Assembly: GCA_030621945.1 (NCBI GenBank)
Contig: JAUXGS010000070.1
Coordinates: 1 to 5,734 of the forward strand
Length of the DNA: 5,734 nt
From: Methanosarcinales archaeon
GTDB lineage: Archaea; Halobacteriota; Syntropharchaeia; Alkanophagales; Methanospirareceae
Direction of reading: 5' to 3'
Under the pieces are notes generated by a model. It had not been told where the DNA came from, did not search any database, and saw nothing but the letters and a program-made list of their open reading frames with translations. Positions 1-5,527 of this stretch are shown one piece after another; positions within the stretch are counted from its first letter, which is position 1, and every line of letters starts with the position of its first letter. The position numbers and the translations under genes were made by a program.

Positions 1-1
1 A

Positions 2-595
2 ATGGAAGAGATAAAAAATAAAACGCGGGATGTGAAAAGACCAAAAGTTGCTCATATTACCTGGCACGAGCCTATCTGGGTTACTGGTAGTGGCACAGTG
101 CAAGACGAGATGATTGAGATCGCAGGTGGGGAGAATGTCTTTTCTGACTTAAAGGACTGGGATACGGTAAGTCTGGAGACATTTATAGACCGGAATCCGG
201 ATGTGATAATTGTTTCTGTGGGGCATGGCGTAGCGGAAATGCAACCTTATGAATATGTAATAGGTGAGGAGAGGCTGAAAGTGGTAGATGCAGTAAAAAA
301 TGAAAGAGTTTACACTATAAATGCGGATATCGCTTCCAGAGCAGGTCCACGGATAGTGGATGCCACGGAAACGGTTTACGGATATCTCAGCGAATTTTTC
401 AATGGTTGTGAGGAGGAACCTACACCAACACCTTCTCCTCCTATTTCGCCTACGACAAGTCCAATACCGATACCAACACCAACTCAGACGCCCATACCCA
501 CTGCTACACCAGAAATACCAGGATTTGAAGCGGTAATAGCAGTTATTGTATTGCTTGCGGTAGTGTATCTTTTAGGAAGAACGAACCGCTTTTAA
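2..595 (+). CDS. btuF: ABC transporter substrate-binding protein, cobalamin/Fe-siderophore type (BtuF-like), 5' partial, PGF-CTERM anchored
   Basis: The visible 197 residues are the C-terminal lobe of a class III periplasmic-binding-protein fold. VAHITWHEPIWVTGSGT (residues 16-32), the AGGENVF motif (41-47), the NPDVIIVS strand (65-72) and a long helix before residue 135 are typical of the BtuF/FepB/TroA-like family that hands cobalamin or Fe-siderophores to a FecCD permease. The N-terminal lobe and signal peptide are missing, so the gene starts before the window; the ATG at position 2 is probably an internal Met. After residue 139 comes a Thr/Pro/Ser-rich stalk (about 140-170), then PGF (173-175), a hydrophobic stretch (176-191) and a basic end, the PGF-CTERM sorting signal used by archaeosortase A. 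The protein should act outside the membrane, tethered by its C-terminus. The permease gene begins 25 bp downstream, so the two are probably cotranscribed. The substrate cannot be settled from this; the symbol reflects the family only. Confidence 0.88.
   Translation: MEEIKNKTRDVKRPKVAHITWHEPIWVTGSGTVQDEMIEIAGGENVFSDLKDWDTVSLETFIDRNPDVIIVSVGHGVAEMQPYEYVIGEERLKVVDAVKNERVYTINADIASRAGPRIVDATETVYGYLSEFFNGCEEEPTPTPSPPISPTTSPIPIPTPTQTPIPTATPEIPGFEAVIAVIVLLAVVYLLGRTNRF
419..511 (+). repeat. Low-complexity Thr/Pro coding repeat (stalk)
   Basis: This stretch codes for a run made almost only of Thr, Pro, Ser and Ile in irregular TP/TPTP units (residues 140-170 of the binding protein). The DNA is an imperfect array of ACN-CCN codons. 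Such stalks are common just before archaeal surface-anchoring signals and are probably extended and O-glycosylated. The glycosylation is inference from the family, not visible here. Confidence 0.8.
518..592 (+). other. PGF-CTERM archaeosortase sorting signal
   Basis: The last 25 residues of the binding protein hold the tripartite pattern Pro-Gly-Phe, a hydrophobic segment of about 16 residues (EAVIAVIVLLAVVYLL) and a short Arg-containing tail (GRTNRF). This order and the position at the very C-terminus match the PGF-CTERM signal known from haloarchaea and methanogens, where archaeosortase A cleaves it and links the protein to a membrane lipid. No archaeosortase gene is in this window. Confidence 0.88.
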
Positions 596-619
596 AAGAC
601 CGTAAACTCCTTTTAAAAA
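589..619. repeat. Twin CTTTTAAAA motif between the two transporter genes
   Basis: CTTTTAAAAG at 589-598 is a perfect 10-bp palindrome. A near copy, CTTTTAAAA followed by AG, starts at 610, exactly 21 bp later and immediately before the permease ATG. The first copy overlaps the stop codon of the binding-protein gene. The spacing equals about two helical turns. It could be a regulator site, a pair of weak TATA-like elements for internal initiation, or simply chance in an AT-rich spacer. Confidence 0.3.
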
Positions 620-620
620 G

Positions 621-1652
621 ATGAAAAAAGTAAAAGCAACGCGACTGAGGAAATTTATCCACTGGAAGATGATTATGATTTACTTAGTTGCGATTCTCTG
701 CTTGTCCATCGTGCTGACAACGGCAATCGGTCCTGTTTATGTGCCACCGCTGGAAATTGTCGCTTTGTTAGGAAGCAAACTTCGGCTCTGCGAAACGTCC
801 TCTATTCCGCATGAGGTGATAATTTTCCAAATAAGACTGCCACGGATATTCCTTGGAATATTGGTGGGGCTTTCGCTGGCAACCGCAGGTACTGCGCTGC
901 AAGGCTTATTCAAAAATCCCATGGCCGACCCGTACATAATAGGGATAGCATCAGGCGCTGCAGTTGGAGCCGCGCTCTCGATAATGGTGCTTCCCCAGAT
1001 CTTCTCCATCTACACGACACCAATTATGGCCTTTTTAGGTGCTCTGTTCACCATTTTCCTGGTCTATAACATCGCGACTGTTGGCGGGAAAATACCGGTA
1101 GACACGTTATTACTCACGGGAATAGCAGTTTCGTTATTCTTAGGCGCTGTTTTAGCGTTCATGATGTCAATAGCAGGTGAGGCGTTGCATAACATTTTCT
1201 TCTGGATTATGGGCGGATTCTGGTTAGCTAATTGGATACAAGTGAAAATAATCGTTTTGCCGGTACTCGTTTGCTTCGGCTTGATTTACCTCTTCGCAAA
1301 GGACCTCAATGCGATGCTGCTTGGCGAGGAATCCGCACAGACGCTGGGTATAAATGTGGAAACTTCAAAGCGAATTCTTTTGGTTCTGTCGGCATTAATC
1401 ACCGCCGCCGCAGTGTCCTTTACCGGAACCATTGGGTTCGTGGGGTTGATCATCCCGCATATAACGAGAATTCTCGTCGGACCTGATCATCGAATTCTTT
1501 TTCCCGCTTCCGCATTGGTGGGCGGGATCTTTCTGGTGTGGACGGACGCATTAGCTCGTTTATTAGGTGAAATGCCAGTAGGAATATTAACCGCCTTCTT
1601 CGGCGCTCCGTTCTTCATTTATCTGCTTAGGAAGCGGAAAAGAGGATATTAA
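621..1652 (+). CDS. btuC: ABC transporter permease, FecCD/BtuC family
   Basis: This integral membrane protein of 343 residues forms, as a homodimer, the translocation channel of a cobalamin or Fe-siderophore importer. Length matches the family (about 320-350). About ten hydrophobic segments are visible, the first at roughly residues 17-37 after a Lys/Arg-rich N-terminus. Family signatures are present: RLPR (72-75), NPMADPYIIGIASGA (99-113), the LGEESAQTLGI cytoplasmic loop (234-244) that in BtuC contacts the ATPase, FVGLIIPHITR (273-283) and EMPVG (317-321). The C-terminus is basic (RKRKRG), consistent with a cytoplasmic end. The ATG at 621 gives a normal N-terminus; an ATG at 669 (Met17) would remove only the basic leader. 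There is no clear Shine-Dalgarno at 621, so translation may be coupled to the upstream gene. No ATPase (BtuD) gene follows; topA comes next with its own promoter. Family is certain, transported substrate is not. Confidence 0.94.
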   Translation: MKKVKATRLRKFIHWKMIMIYLVAILCLSIVLTTAIGPVYVPPLEIVALLGSKLRLCETSSIPHEVIIFQIRLPRIFLGILVGLSLATAGTALQGLFKNPMADPYIIGIASGAAVGAALSIMVLPQIFSIYTTPIMAFLGALFTIFLVYNIATVGGKIPVDTLLLTGIAVSLFLGAVLAFMMSIAGEALHNIFFWIMGGFWLANWIQVKIIVLPVLVCFGLIYLFAKDLNAMLLGEESAQTLGINVETSKRILLVLSALITAAAVSFTGTIGFVGLIIPHITRILVGPDHRILFPASALVGGIFLVWTDALARLLGEMPVGILTAFFGAPFFIYLLRKRKRGY

Positions 1653-1685
1653 GCAACGTGAAGGTTTGGAGTTGTTGGTAATTTA

Positions 1686-1694
1686 CTTTAAATA
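1686..1694 (+). promoter_or_regulatory. Probable archaeal TATA box for topA
   Basis: CTTTAAATA is close to the archaeal TATA consensus. It lies in the only sizeable gap on the left half (1653-1759) and would place transcription start near 1718, giving a leader of about 40 nt before the topA ATG. No convincing BRE is visible just upstream, and the ribosome-binding signal before topA is weak (GGAAA about 10 nt before the ATG). The rest of the gap shows no gene and no clear hairpin terminator for the transporter operon. Confidence 0.55.
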
Positions 1695-1759
1695 GAACCA
1701 TCCTAATCAAGCTATACACTCATTTAGATACCTAACCAAAAAGTGGAAACCGAAGCATA

Positions 1760-3835
1760 ATGCACTACATCATTGCAGAAAAGGGAACAACAGCGAAAAA
1801 GATCGCCGCGATTCTATCAGAAGGCAAGGCAAAGGAAAGGAAGATAGGAAGCGTAAATGCGCACGAATTCGATGAAAAGGTAGTCGCAGGACTAAGCGGA
1901 CATGTCTTCCGTCTGGACTTCCCCACCACGTACAATAATTGGAGCAGGATAAATCCAGAAAAGCTGATAGACGCTAAAATCGTGCATATCGCATTGAAGA
2001 AGACGATCGTTAAAGCGCTTGAGCAAATCGCGAAAAACGCTGATGCTGTAACCATCGCAACCGATTACGATCGTGAAGGTGAGTTAATCGGTGTTGAAGC
2101 GCTGAGAATCATAAAAAAGACAAATCCCGACGTGAACGTTGACCGGATGCGATACAGCGCGATCACCGAGAAGGACATAAAAGATAGCTTCGCCACACGA
2201 AGCGAAGTGGATTATAGCCTGGCGTCATCGGCTGAAGCGAGAGGCATCATCGACCTGATCTGGGGCGCAGCGCTGACACGGTTCATCTCATTATCTGCCA
2301 ATCGTTTGGGTGAGGAGTTCCTCTCTGTTGGACGTGTACAGTCTCCTACACTTGCGTTGCTGGTGGATAAGGAGAAGGAGATAAGGAAATTCGTCCCACG
2401 TAAATACTGGGAACTGGATGCGAAATTAAAGACGGAAAAGGGCGAGATTTTCGAGGTCCGCTATAAGACGGGGAAAATCTGGGATGAGGAAGAAGCGGAA
2501 GGCATAAAATCGAGAATAGAAGCAGCTCATGAGGGAACCGTTTGCGCTGTGAAGATGCGTTCGCGGACTGAAAAACCACCGACTCCTTTTGATACCACCA
2601 GTTTTATCCGGGCGGCATCTAACATGGGATATACGCCAAAGAGGGCAATGAATATCGCTGAGGGTTTATATCTGCAAGGTCTCATCTCTTATCACCGTAC
2701 TGATAATACCACGTATCCAGACACGCTTGATTTAAAAGCGTTGGTGAACCTGTTCCACGAGCACGAAGAGTTTGGCGATTACGTTCGGCTTTTATCAAAG
2801 AAGAAGCGATTGAAGCCAACAGCGGGTAAAAAGAAAACCACGGACCACCCGCCTATACATCCTGTCTCAACAGCATCGCAAGGGAAGATGGGCAAGCCGG
2901 AGTGGAAGATCTACGAACTTGTGGTAAGGCGGTTTTTAGCCACGCTTTCCGATGCCGCGAAATGGGAAGATACCGACGTTAAGGTAGATATAGCTGGTGA
3001 GATCTTGGAAGCAAAGGGTAGACGATTAAAGTCAGAAGGGTTCCTCGCTATCTATCCCTATCAGAAAAAGGAGGAGGTGCCAATCCCGGAGTTGAAAGAG
3101 GGCGAGAAGGCACAAATCGTGCAGATAGAGCTTGTAGGGAAGGAGACAAAGCCGCCGAAACGGATTTCACAAGCGGGCTTGATAAAGAAGATGGAAGAGC
3201 TGGGGCTTGGCACGAAGAGCACGCGACATGAGATCGTAGGGAAATTGTATGAACGGGCATACGTGGAAGATAATCCTGCTAAACCTACAGAAAAGGCGAT
3301 CGCACTTATTGATTCGTTAGAGAAATATGCAACACTGATAACGAAGCCGGAGATGACACAAAAGCTGGAGATGGAGATGGACGATATAAAAGAGGGGAAA
3401 CGAGCGAAGAAAGACGTTGCTGATGATTCCCGGAATATGCTGCGCGGGGTCTTCAAGGAGATGACGCTCAACAAGGGGGAGATAGCGAAGTCGCTTAAAG
3501 ATGCTATGCGGGGCGGTATGACGGTAGGGACATGTCCCGAATGCGGCTCTGGACTTTTCCTGGCAACATCGCAACGAGGTAAACGATTTGTAGGCTGCCA
3601 GAATTATCCTACATGTGATTTCTCTCTACCAATGCCAAAAAGTGGAAGGGTGGTCGTGACTACTGATACCTGCGATAAGCATCCGTCATTGTTCAAGTTG
3701 AAGATAATGAAGAAGGGTATGAAACGCCCGTGGGATTTCGGCTGCCCTTATTGCAACTTCTTGCAGTGGAAGGAAAAGAGCGGAGAGAGAGATAATAACC
3801 AAAATCGAAATTGCGACGGAACTATTCAAAAATAA
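1760..3835 (+). CDS. topA: DNA topoisomerase I, archaeal type IA
   Basis: This is a complete type IA topoisomerase of 691 residues, which relaxes negative supercoils through a transient 5'-phosphotyrosine cut in one strand. The Toprim domain begins at the N-terminus (IIAEK, Glu7) and carries the metal-binding TDYDREGE motif (Asp102, Asp104, Glu106). Further core motifs are GRVQSPTLALLV (191-202), the active-site segment GLISYHRTDNTTYP with catalytic Tyr311 and Arg313, DHPPIHP (362-368) and LGTKSTRHEIV (483-493). The C-terminus has a four-Cys zinc ribbon (Cys592, Cys595, Cys613, Cys619) and a second probable site (Cys638, His641, Cys662, Cys665). Start at 1760 fits the family because the Toprim strand begins at residue 3. 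The residue after Tyr311 is His; other families often have Pro or Met there. The final 20 residues after the second zinc site are polar and may be affected by a GA repeat at 3783-3792 (see findings). The prenyl synthase gene follows after 33 bp. Confidence 0.97.
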   Translation: MHYIIAEKGTTAKKIAAILSEGKAKERKIGSVNAHEFDEKVVAGLSGHVFRLDFPTTYNNWSRINPEKLIDAKIVHIALKKTIVKALEQIAKNADAVTIATDYDREGELIGVEALRIIKKTNPDVNVDRMRYSAITEKDIKDSFATRSEVDYSLASSAEARGIIDLIWGAALTRFISLSANRLGEEFLSVGRVQSPTLALLVDKEKEIRKFVPRKYWELDAKLKTEKGEIFEVRYKTGKIWDEEEAEGIKSRIEAAHEGTVCAVKMRSRTEKPPTPFDTTSFIRAASNMGYTPKRAMNIAEGLYLQGLISYHRTDNTTYPDTLDLKALVNLFHEHEEFGDYVRLLSKKKRLKPTAGKKKTTDHPPIHPVSTASQGKMGKPEWKIYELVVRRFLATLSDAAKWEDTDVKVDIAGEILEAKGRRLKSEGFLAIYPYQKKEEVPIPELKEGEKAQIVQIELVGKETKPPKRISQAGLIKKMEELGLGTKSTRHEIVGKLYERAYVEDNPAKPTEKAIALIDSLEKYATLITKPEMTQKLEMEMDDIKEGKRAKKDVADDSRNMLRGVFKEMTLNKGEIAKSLKDAMRGGMTVGTCPECGSGLFLATSQRGKRFVGCQNYPTCDFSLPMPKSGRVVVTTDTCDKHPSLFKLKIMKKGMKRPWDFGCPYCNFLQWKEKSGERDNNQNRNCDGTIQK
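3783..3792 (+). repeat. Five-unit GA dinucleotide repeat in the topA 3' end
   Basis: GAGAGAGAGA sits inside topA codons 675-678, past the last zinc ligand. Dinucleotide repeats are prone to replication slippage and sequencing error. With one more GA unit the frame would not end at 3835 but would stay open to a TGA at 3882-3884. Confidence 0.6.
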
Positions 3836-3841
3836 AGGGTA

Positions 3842-3864
3842 TTTTATAAGTGGGTTTTATAATA
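3842..3864 (+). promoter_or_regulatory. idsA: Two TATA-like boxes before the prenyl synthase
   Basis: TTTTATAA (3842-3849) and TTTTATAATA (3855-3864) lie in the short gap after topA. Archaeal initiation about 25 nt downstream would fall near 3871 for the first and near 3884 for the second, that is at or after the first ATG of the gene. If these are real promoters, the internal ATGs at 3881 or 3890 would be used with almost no leader. The gene could equally be read through from topA. Confidence 0.35.
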
Positions 3865-3868
3865 TGGG

Positions 3869-4882
3869 ATGGGAACTGAAATGAAAGCGATGCTGTTTCA
3901 AGAAGAGGTGCAGTATTTCAACCGGAAGTTCTCTGAGGTTATCGAGCAGAAATTGCAGGAGTGCCACAATGAGATTTTATACGGTGCGCTGAGCTATATA
4001 AAAGATACTGGCGGAAAGAGGCTGCGCCCTATTATATGCTATCTATCGGCGGAGGCGGTGGGTGGTTCCCGGGGAAAAGCATTATCCACCGCGATAGCGA
4101 TTGAACTCATCCATAACGCTTCACTCGTTCATGATGACATTATAGATGATAATTACATCCGGCGGAAAAATCCATCCAATCCCGCGATGTACGGTGAGAA
4201 GACGGCGGTAATCACCGGTGATCTCCTGCTTGGACTTTCTTGCGAGATGCTTGCGCGGTGCGAGATGCCTGAAGTCGTGAGCCTGGTATCGAACGCTATT
4301 TCTGATACCGCTATGGGCGAGTATCTGGAGTTCAAGTTACGAAACTTGGAAGAAGCAACAGAGCAATCGTACATGGAGGTGGCTGAGCTGAAAACTGCTG
4401 CTACCTTTATGGCAAGTACAGAAGCAGGTGCCATGCTCGGAGGCGGAAACGAAGTAGAAATCGAGAATCTCCGCAATTACGGTAAAAGTTTAGGGATTGC
4501 ATACCAGATTCAGGATGATATCTTAGATATCTGTGGCGAAACCGCGAAAACAGGAAAGCCCGTTGGGTTGGACATTAAAAATGGTGAAAGAACACTTCTT
4601 GTCATTCACGCATTGAATCATTCGGAATATCCGGAAAAGGAGTATATAAAAGCGATTCTATCACGGGATAGAGAAACCGGCAGTTTTGACATTGATAGAG
4701 TGAGGAGAATTCTGGTAAACTCTGGCTCGATTGATTACGCGCTTCGGCTTTCTGAAGGGCTCGTAATAACAGCGATAAATTGTATCGCCGAGCTCGAGGA
4801 TTCGGAAGCGAAGCAGAAACTTCAATTCATTGCTGACTTTTCGGTGGAGCGAATAAACAATTACGTTTCAAATGCGGTTTAA
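3869..4882 (+). CDS. idsA: Trans-polyprenyl diphosphate synthase (GGPP synthase family)
   Basis: This enzyme of 337 residues adds isopentenyl diphosphate units to an allylic primer; in archaea such products feed ether-lipid chains and prenyl side chains of quinone- or phenazine-type carriers. All family motifs are present: GGKRLRP (48-54), the first Asp-rich motif HDDIIDDNYIRR (88-99, Asp89, Asp90, Asp93), GD at 117-118, Lys175-Thr176, and the second Asp-rich motif YQIQDDILD (212-220, Asp216, Asp217, Asp220). Length is normal. Residue -5 to the first Asp-rich motif is Ala84, with Ser85 at -4; a large aromatic at -5 usually limits archaeal enzymes to C20, so a longer product is possible. The usual Gly-X-Pro-Thr after the Arg pair is Lys-Asn-Pro-Ser. 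Starts at 3881 (Met5) and 3890 (Met8) are as plausible as 3869; none has a strong Shine-Dalgarno. The exact product is uncertain. Confidence 0.93.
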   Translation: MGTEMKAMLFQEEVQYFNRKFSEVIEQKLQECHNEILYGALSYIKDTGGKRLRPIICYLSAEAVGGSRGKALSTAIAIELIHNASLVHDDIIDDNYIRRKNPSNPAMYGEKTAVITGDLLLGLSCEMLARCEMPEVVSLVSNAISDTAMGEYLEFKLRNLEEATEQSYMEVAELKTAATFMASTEAGAMLGGGNEVEIENLRNYGKSLGIAYQIQDDILDICGETAKTGKPVGLDIKNGERTLLVIHALNHSEYPEKEYIKAILSRDRETGSFDIDRVRRILVNSGSIDYALRLSEGLVITAINCIAELEDSEAKQKLQFIADFSVERINNYVSNAV

Positions 4883-4915
4883 ACAATCGAGAGTTATTCA
4901 AGATTAATAGGTAAA

Positions 4916-4940
4916 TATTCTTTTTCTCCTTTCCCTTTCA
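4916..4940 (+). terminator. Pyrimidine/T-rich probable terminator after the prenyl synthase
   Basis: About 35-58 bases after the stop codon lies TATTCTTTTTCTCC followed by TTTCCCTTTC. T-rich tracts without a hairpin are typical archaeal terminators. The site lies between two convergent genes, where a terminator is expected. No matching T-run is seen for the opposite strand. Confidence 0.4.
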
Positions 4941-4950
4941 AACAGCATAG

Positions 4951-5295
4951 TCATCTCACCTCAAACAGTTCAGCCAATTTCATCTTTACCTCATCAACTT
5001 TCTCCTCTTTAAATTTACCCACAACCTTTGCAACCAGCTTCTTTTCAATCGTAAATATAGAATCAACCTTCACATAACTTTCAACCTCTAAAAAGCCACG
5101 CTCTACGTCTTCATTCGTTATTTTAATCGCCCACTCTTTCTTGGGTTTAGACGTTATGCGCAGGACAACAAGATCCAAAGAAGTTGAATTATATCTGGAG
5201 TTGCTTATCACAAGCGCAGGTCTGAACTTCGATCTCTTCAAGTCGCTGTAAGAGAAATCTATCAGTGCAATGTCTCCTTGCCCCATCTCACTCAT
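4951..5295 (-). CDS. mazF: PemK/MazF-family endoribonuclease toxin
   Basis: A protein of 114 residues from the ATG at 5295, the usual size for a MazF-type mRNA interferase. The pattern QGDIALIDFSYSD, then KFRPALVISNS, then LDLVVLRITSK follows the SH3-like PemK/MazF core. The two catalytic positions of the family are present: the Arg of RPALVIS (residue 25) and the Thr of RITS (residue 48), with spacing as in Bacillus MazF. The open frame extends to 5331, but that start would lie deep inside the antitoxin gene and lacks a ribosome-binding site. The ATG at 5295 overlaps the antitoxin stop by 8 bases; an ATG at 5286, two residues before Gln-Gly-Asp, is nearly as likely. Either start gives translational coupling to the antitoxin. 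The family cleaves RNA at short sequences and is held inactive by its partner. Two 60-base lines inside the gene count 33-38% G+C, lower than much of the neighbouring synthase gene, consistent with mobile character. Confidence 0.87.
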   Translation of the reverse strand: MSEMGQGDIALIDFSYSDLKRSKFRPALVISNSRYNSTSLDLVVLRITSKPKKEWAIKITNEDVERGFLEVESYVKVDSIFTIEKKLVAKVVGKFKEEKVDEVKMKLAELFEVR

Positions 5296-5491
5296 CTGCA
5301 AGCTTTTTCGCTGCATATTCTTTCCAGACATCGTCCGAATTCTCCCAATCTATTTCCATTTTCACCTTCTGGAAGACGATTTTGCCACCCTCTGCTGATA
5401 CCGCCAGATAATCGCCTTTAGCTATCCCAAATTCCGCTCTTATTGGTTTCGGAAGCGTTATCAATCCTTTTGAAGAGACTTTTACCAGCAT
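5288..5491 (-). CDS. AbrB/SpoVT-fold antitoxin (MazE-like)
   Basis: A protein of 67 residues. Residues 1-43 form a swapped-hairpin AbrB DNA-binding domain: MLVKVSSKGLITLPKPIRAE, then a FGIAKGDYLAVSAEGGKIVFQK segment split here as FGIAKGDYLA and VSAEGGKIVF. The rest (IDWENSDDVWKEYAAKKLADE region) is an acidic, amphipathic tail of the kind that wraps the toxin. The open frame reaches 5605, but the extra 38 residues are unlike any AbrB protein and overlap the upstream gene. The ATG at 5491 is set by a strong GGTGAGG Shine-Dalgarno 5 bases upstream. The stop overlaps the toxin start. Antitoxins of this type bind the toxin and repress their own promoter; inverted repeats just upstream fit that. 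Confidence 0.9.
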   Translation of the reverse strand: MLVKVSSKGLITLPKPIRAEFGIAKGDYLAVSAEGGKIVFQKVKMEIDWENSDDVWKEYAAKKLADE

Positions 5492-5496
5492 CTTAT

Positions 5497-5503
5497 CCTC
5501 ACC
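5497..5503 (-). promoter_or_regulatory. Shine-Dalgarno deciding the antitoxin start
   Basis: On the minus strand GGTGAGG stands 5 bases before the ATG at 5491. It matches the GGTGA core complementary to the archaeal 16S rRNA 3' end and is the clearest ribosome-binding site in the window. It supports the short 67-residue antitoxin over the 105-residue open frame. Confidence 0.75.
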
Positions 5504-5527
5504 AATTATAACTTGGATTCTAAGAAT
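5502..5527. promoter_or_regulatory. Candidate operator: two adjacent inverted repeats upstream of the antitoxin
   Basis: ATTCT-A-AGAAT at 5517-5527 is a perfect inverted repeat with 5-bp arms, and CCAA...TTGG at 5502-5516 is a second one with 4-bp arms. They abut each other and lie between the TATA-like box and the antitoxin start, touching both the box and the Shine-Dalgarno. AbrB-fold antitoxins repress their own operons at such palindromes, so this is a plausible autoregulatory site. The arms are short and could arise by chance. Confidence 0.35.

Noticed and set aside
1232..1486. Open frame of 84 codons on the plus strand inside the permease gene
   Set aside because: Overlaps conserved permease motifs in another frame; Arg/Asn-rich with no domain, so a shadow.
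1653..1759. Riboswitch or RNA gene in the gap before topA
   Set aside because: No stable paired stem, box A/B elements or conserved core could be seen; only a TATA box is supported.
3061..3474. Open frame of 137 codons on the minus strand inside topA
   Set aside because: Fully antisense to the conserved topA core; its Ser/Phe-rich composition is what results from reading a Lys/Glu-rich gene on the other strand. No ribosome-binding site or known motif.
4153..4476. Open frame of 107 codons on the minus strand inside the prenyl synthase
   Set aside because: Antisense to the Asp-rich and core motifs of a clear gene; no start signal or family resemblance.
5296..5331. N-terminal extension of the toxin
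   Set aside because: It would lie inside the antitoxin gene without a ribosome-binding site; the MazF core begins right after the ATGs at 5295/5286.
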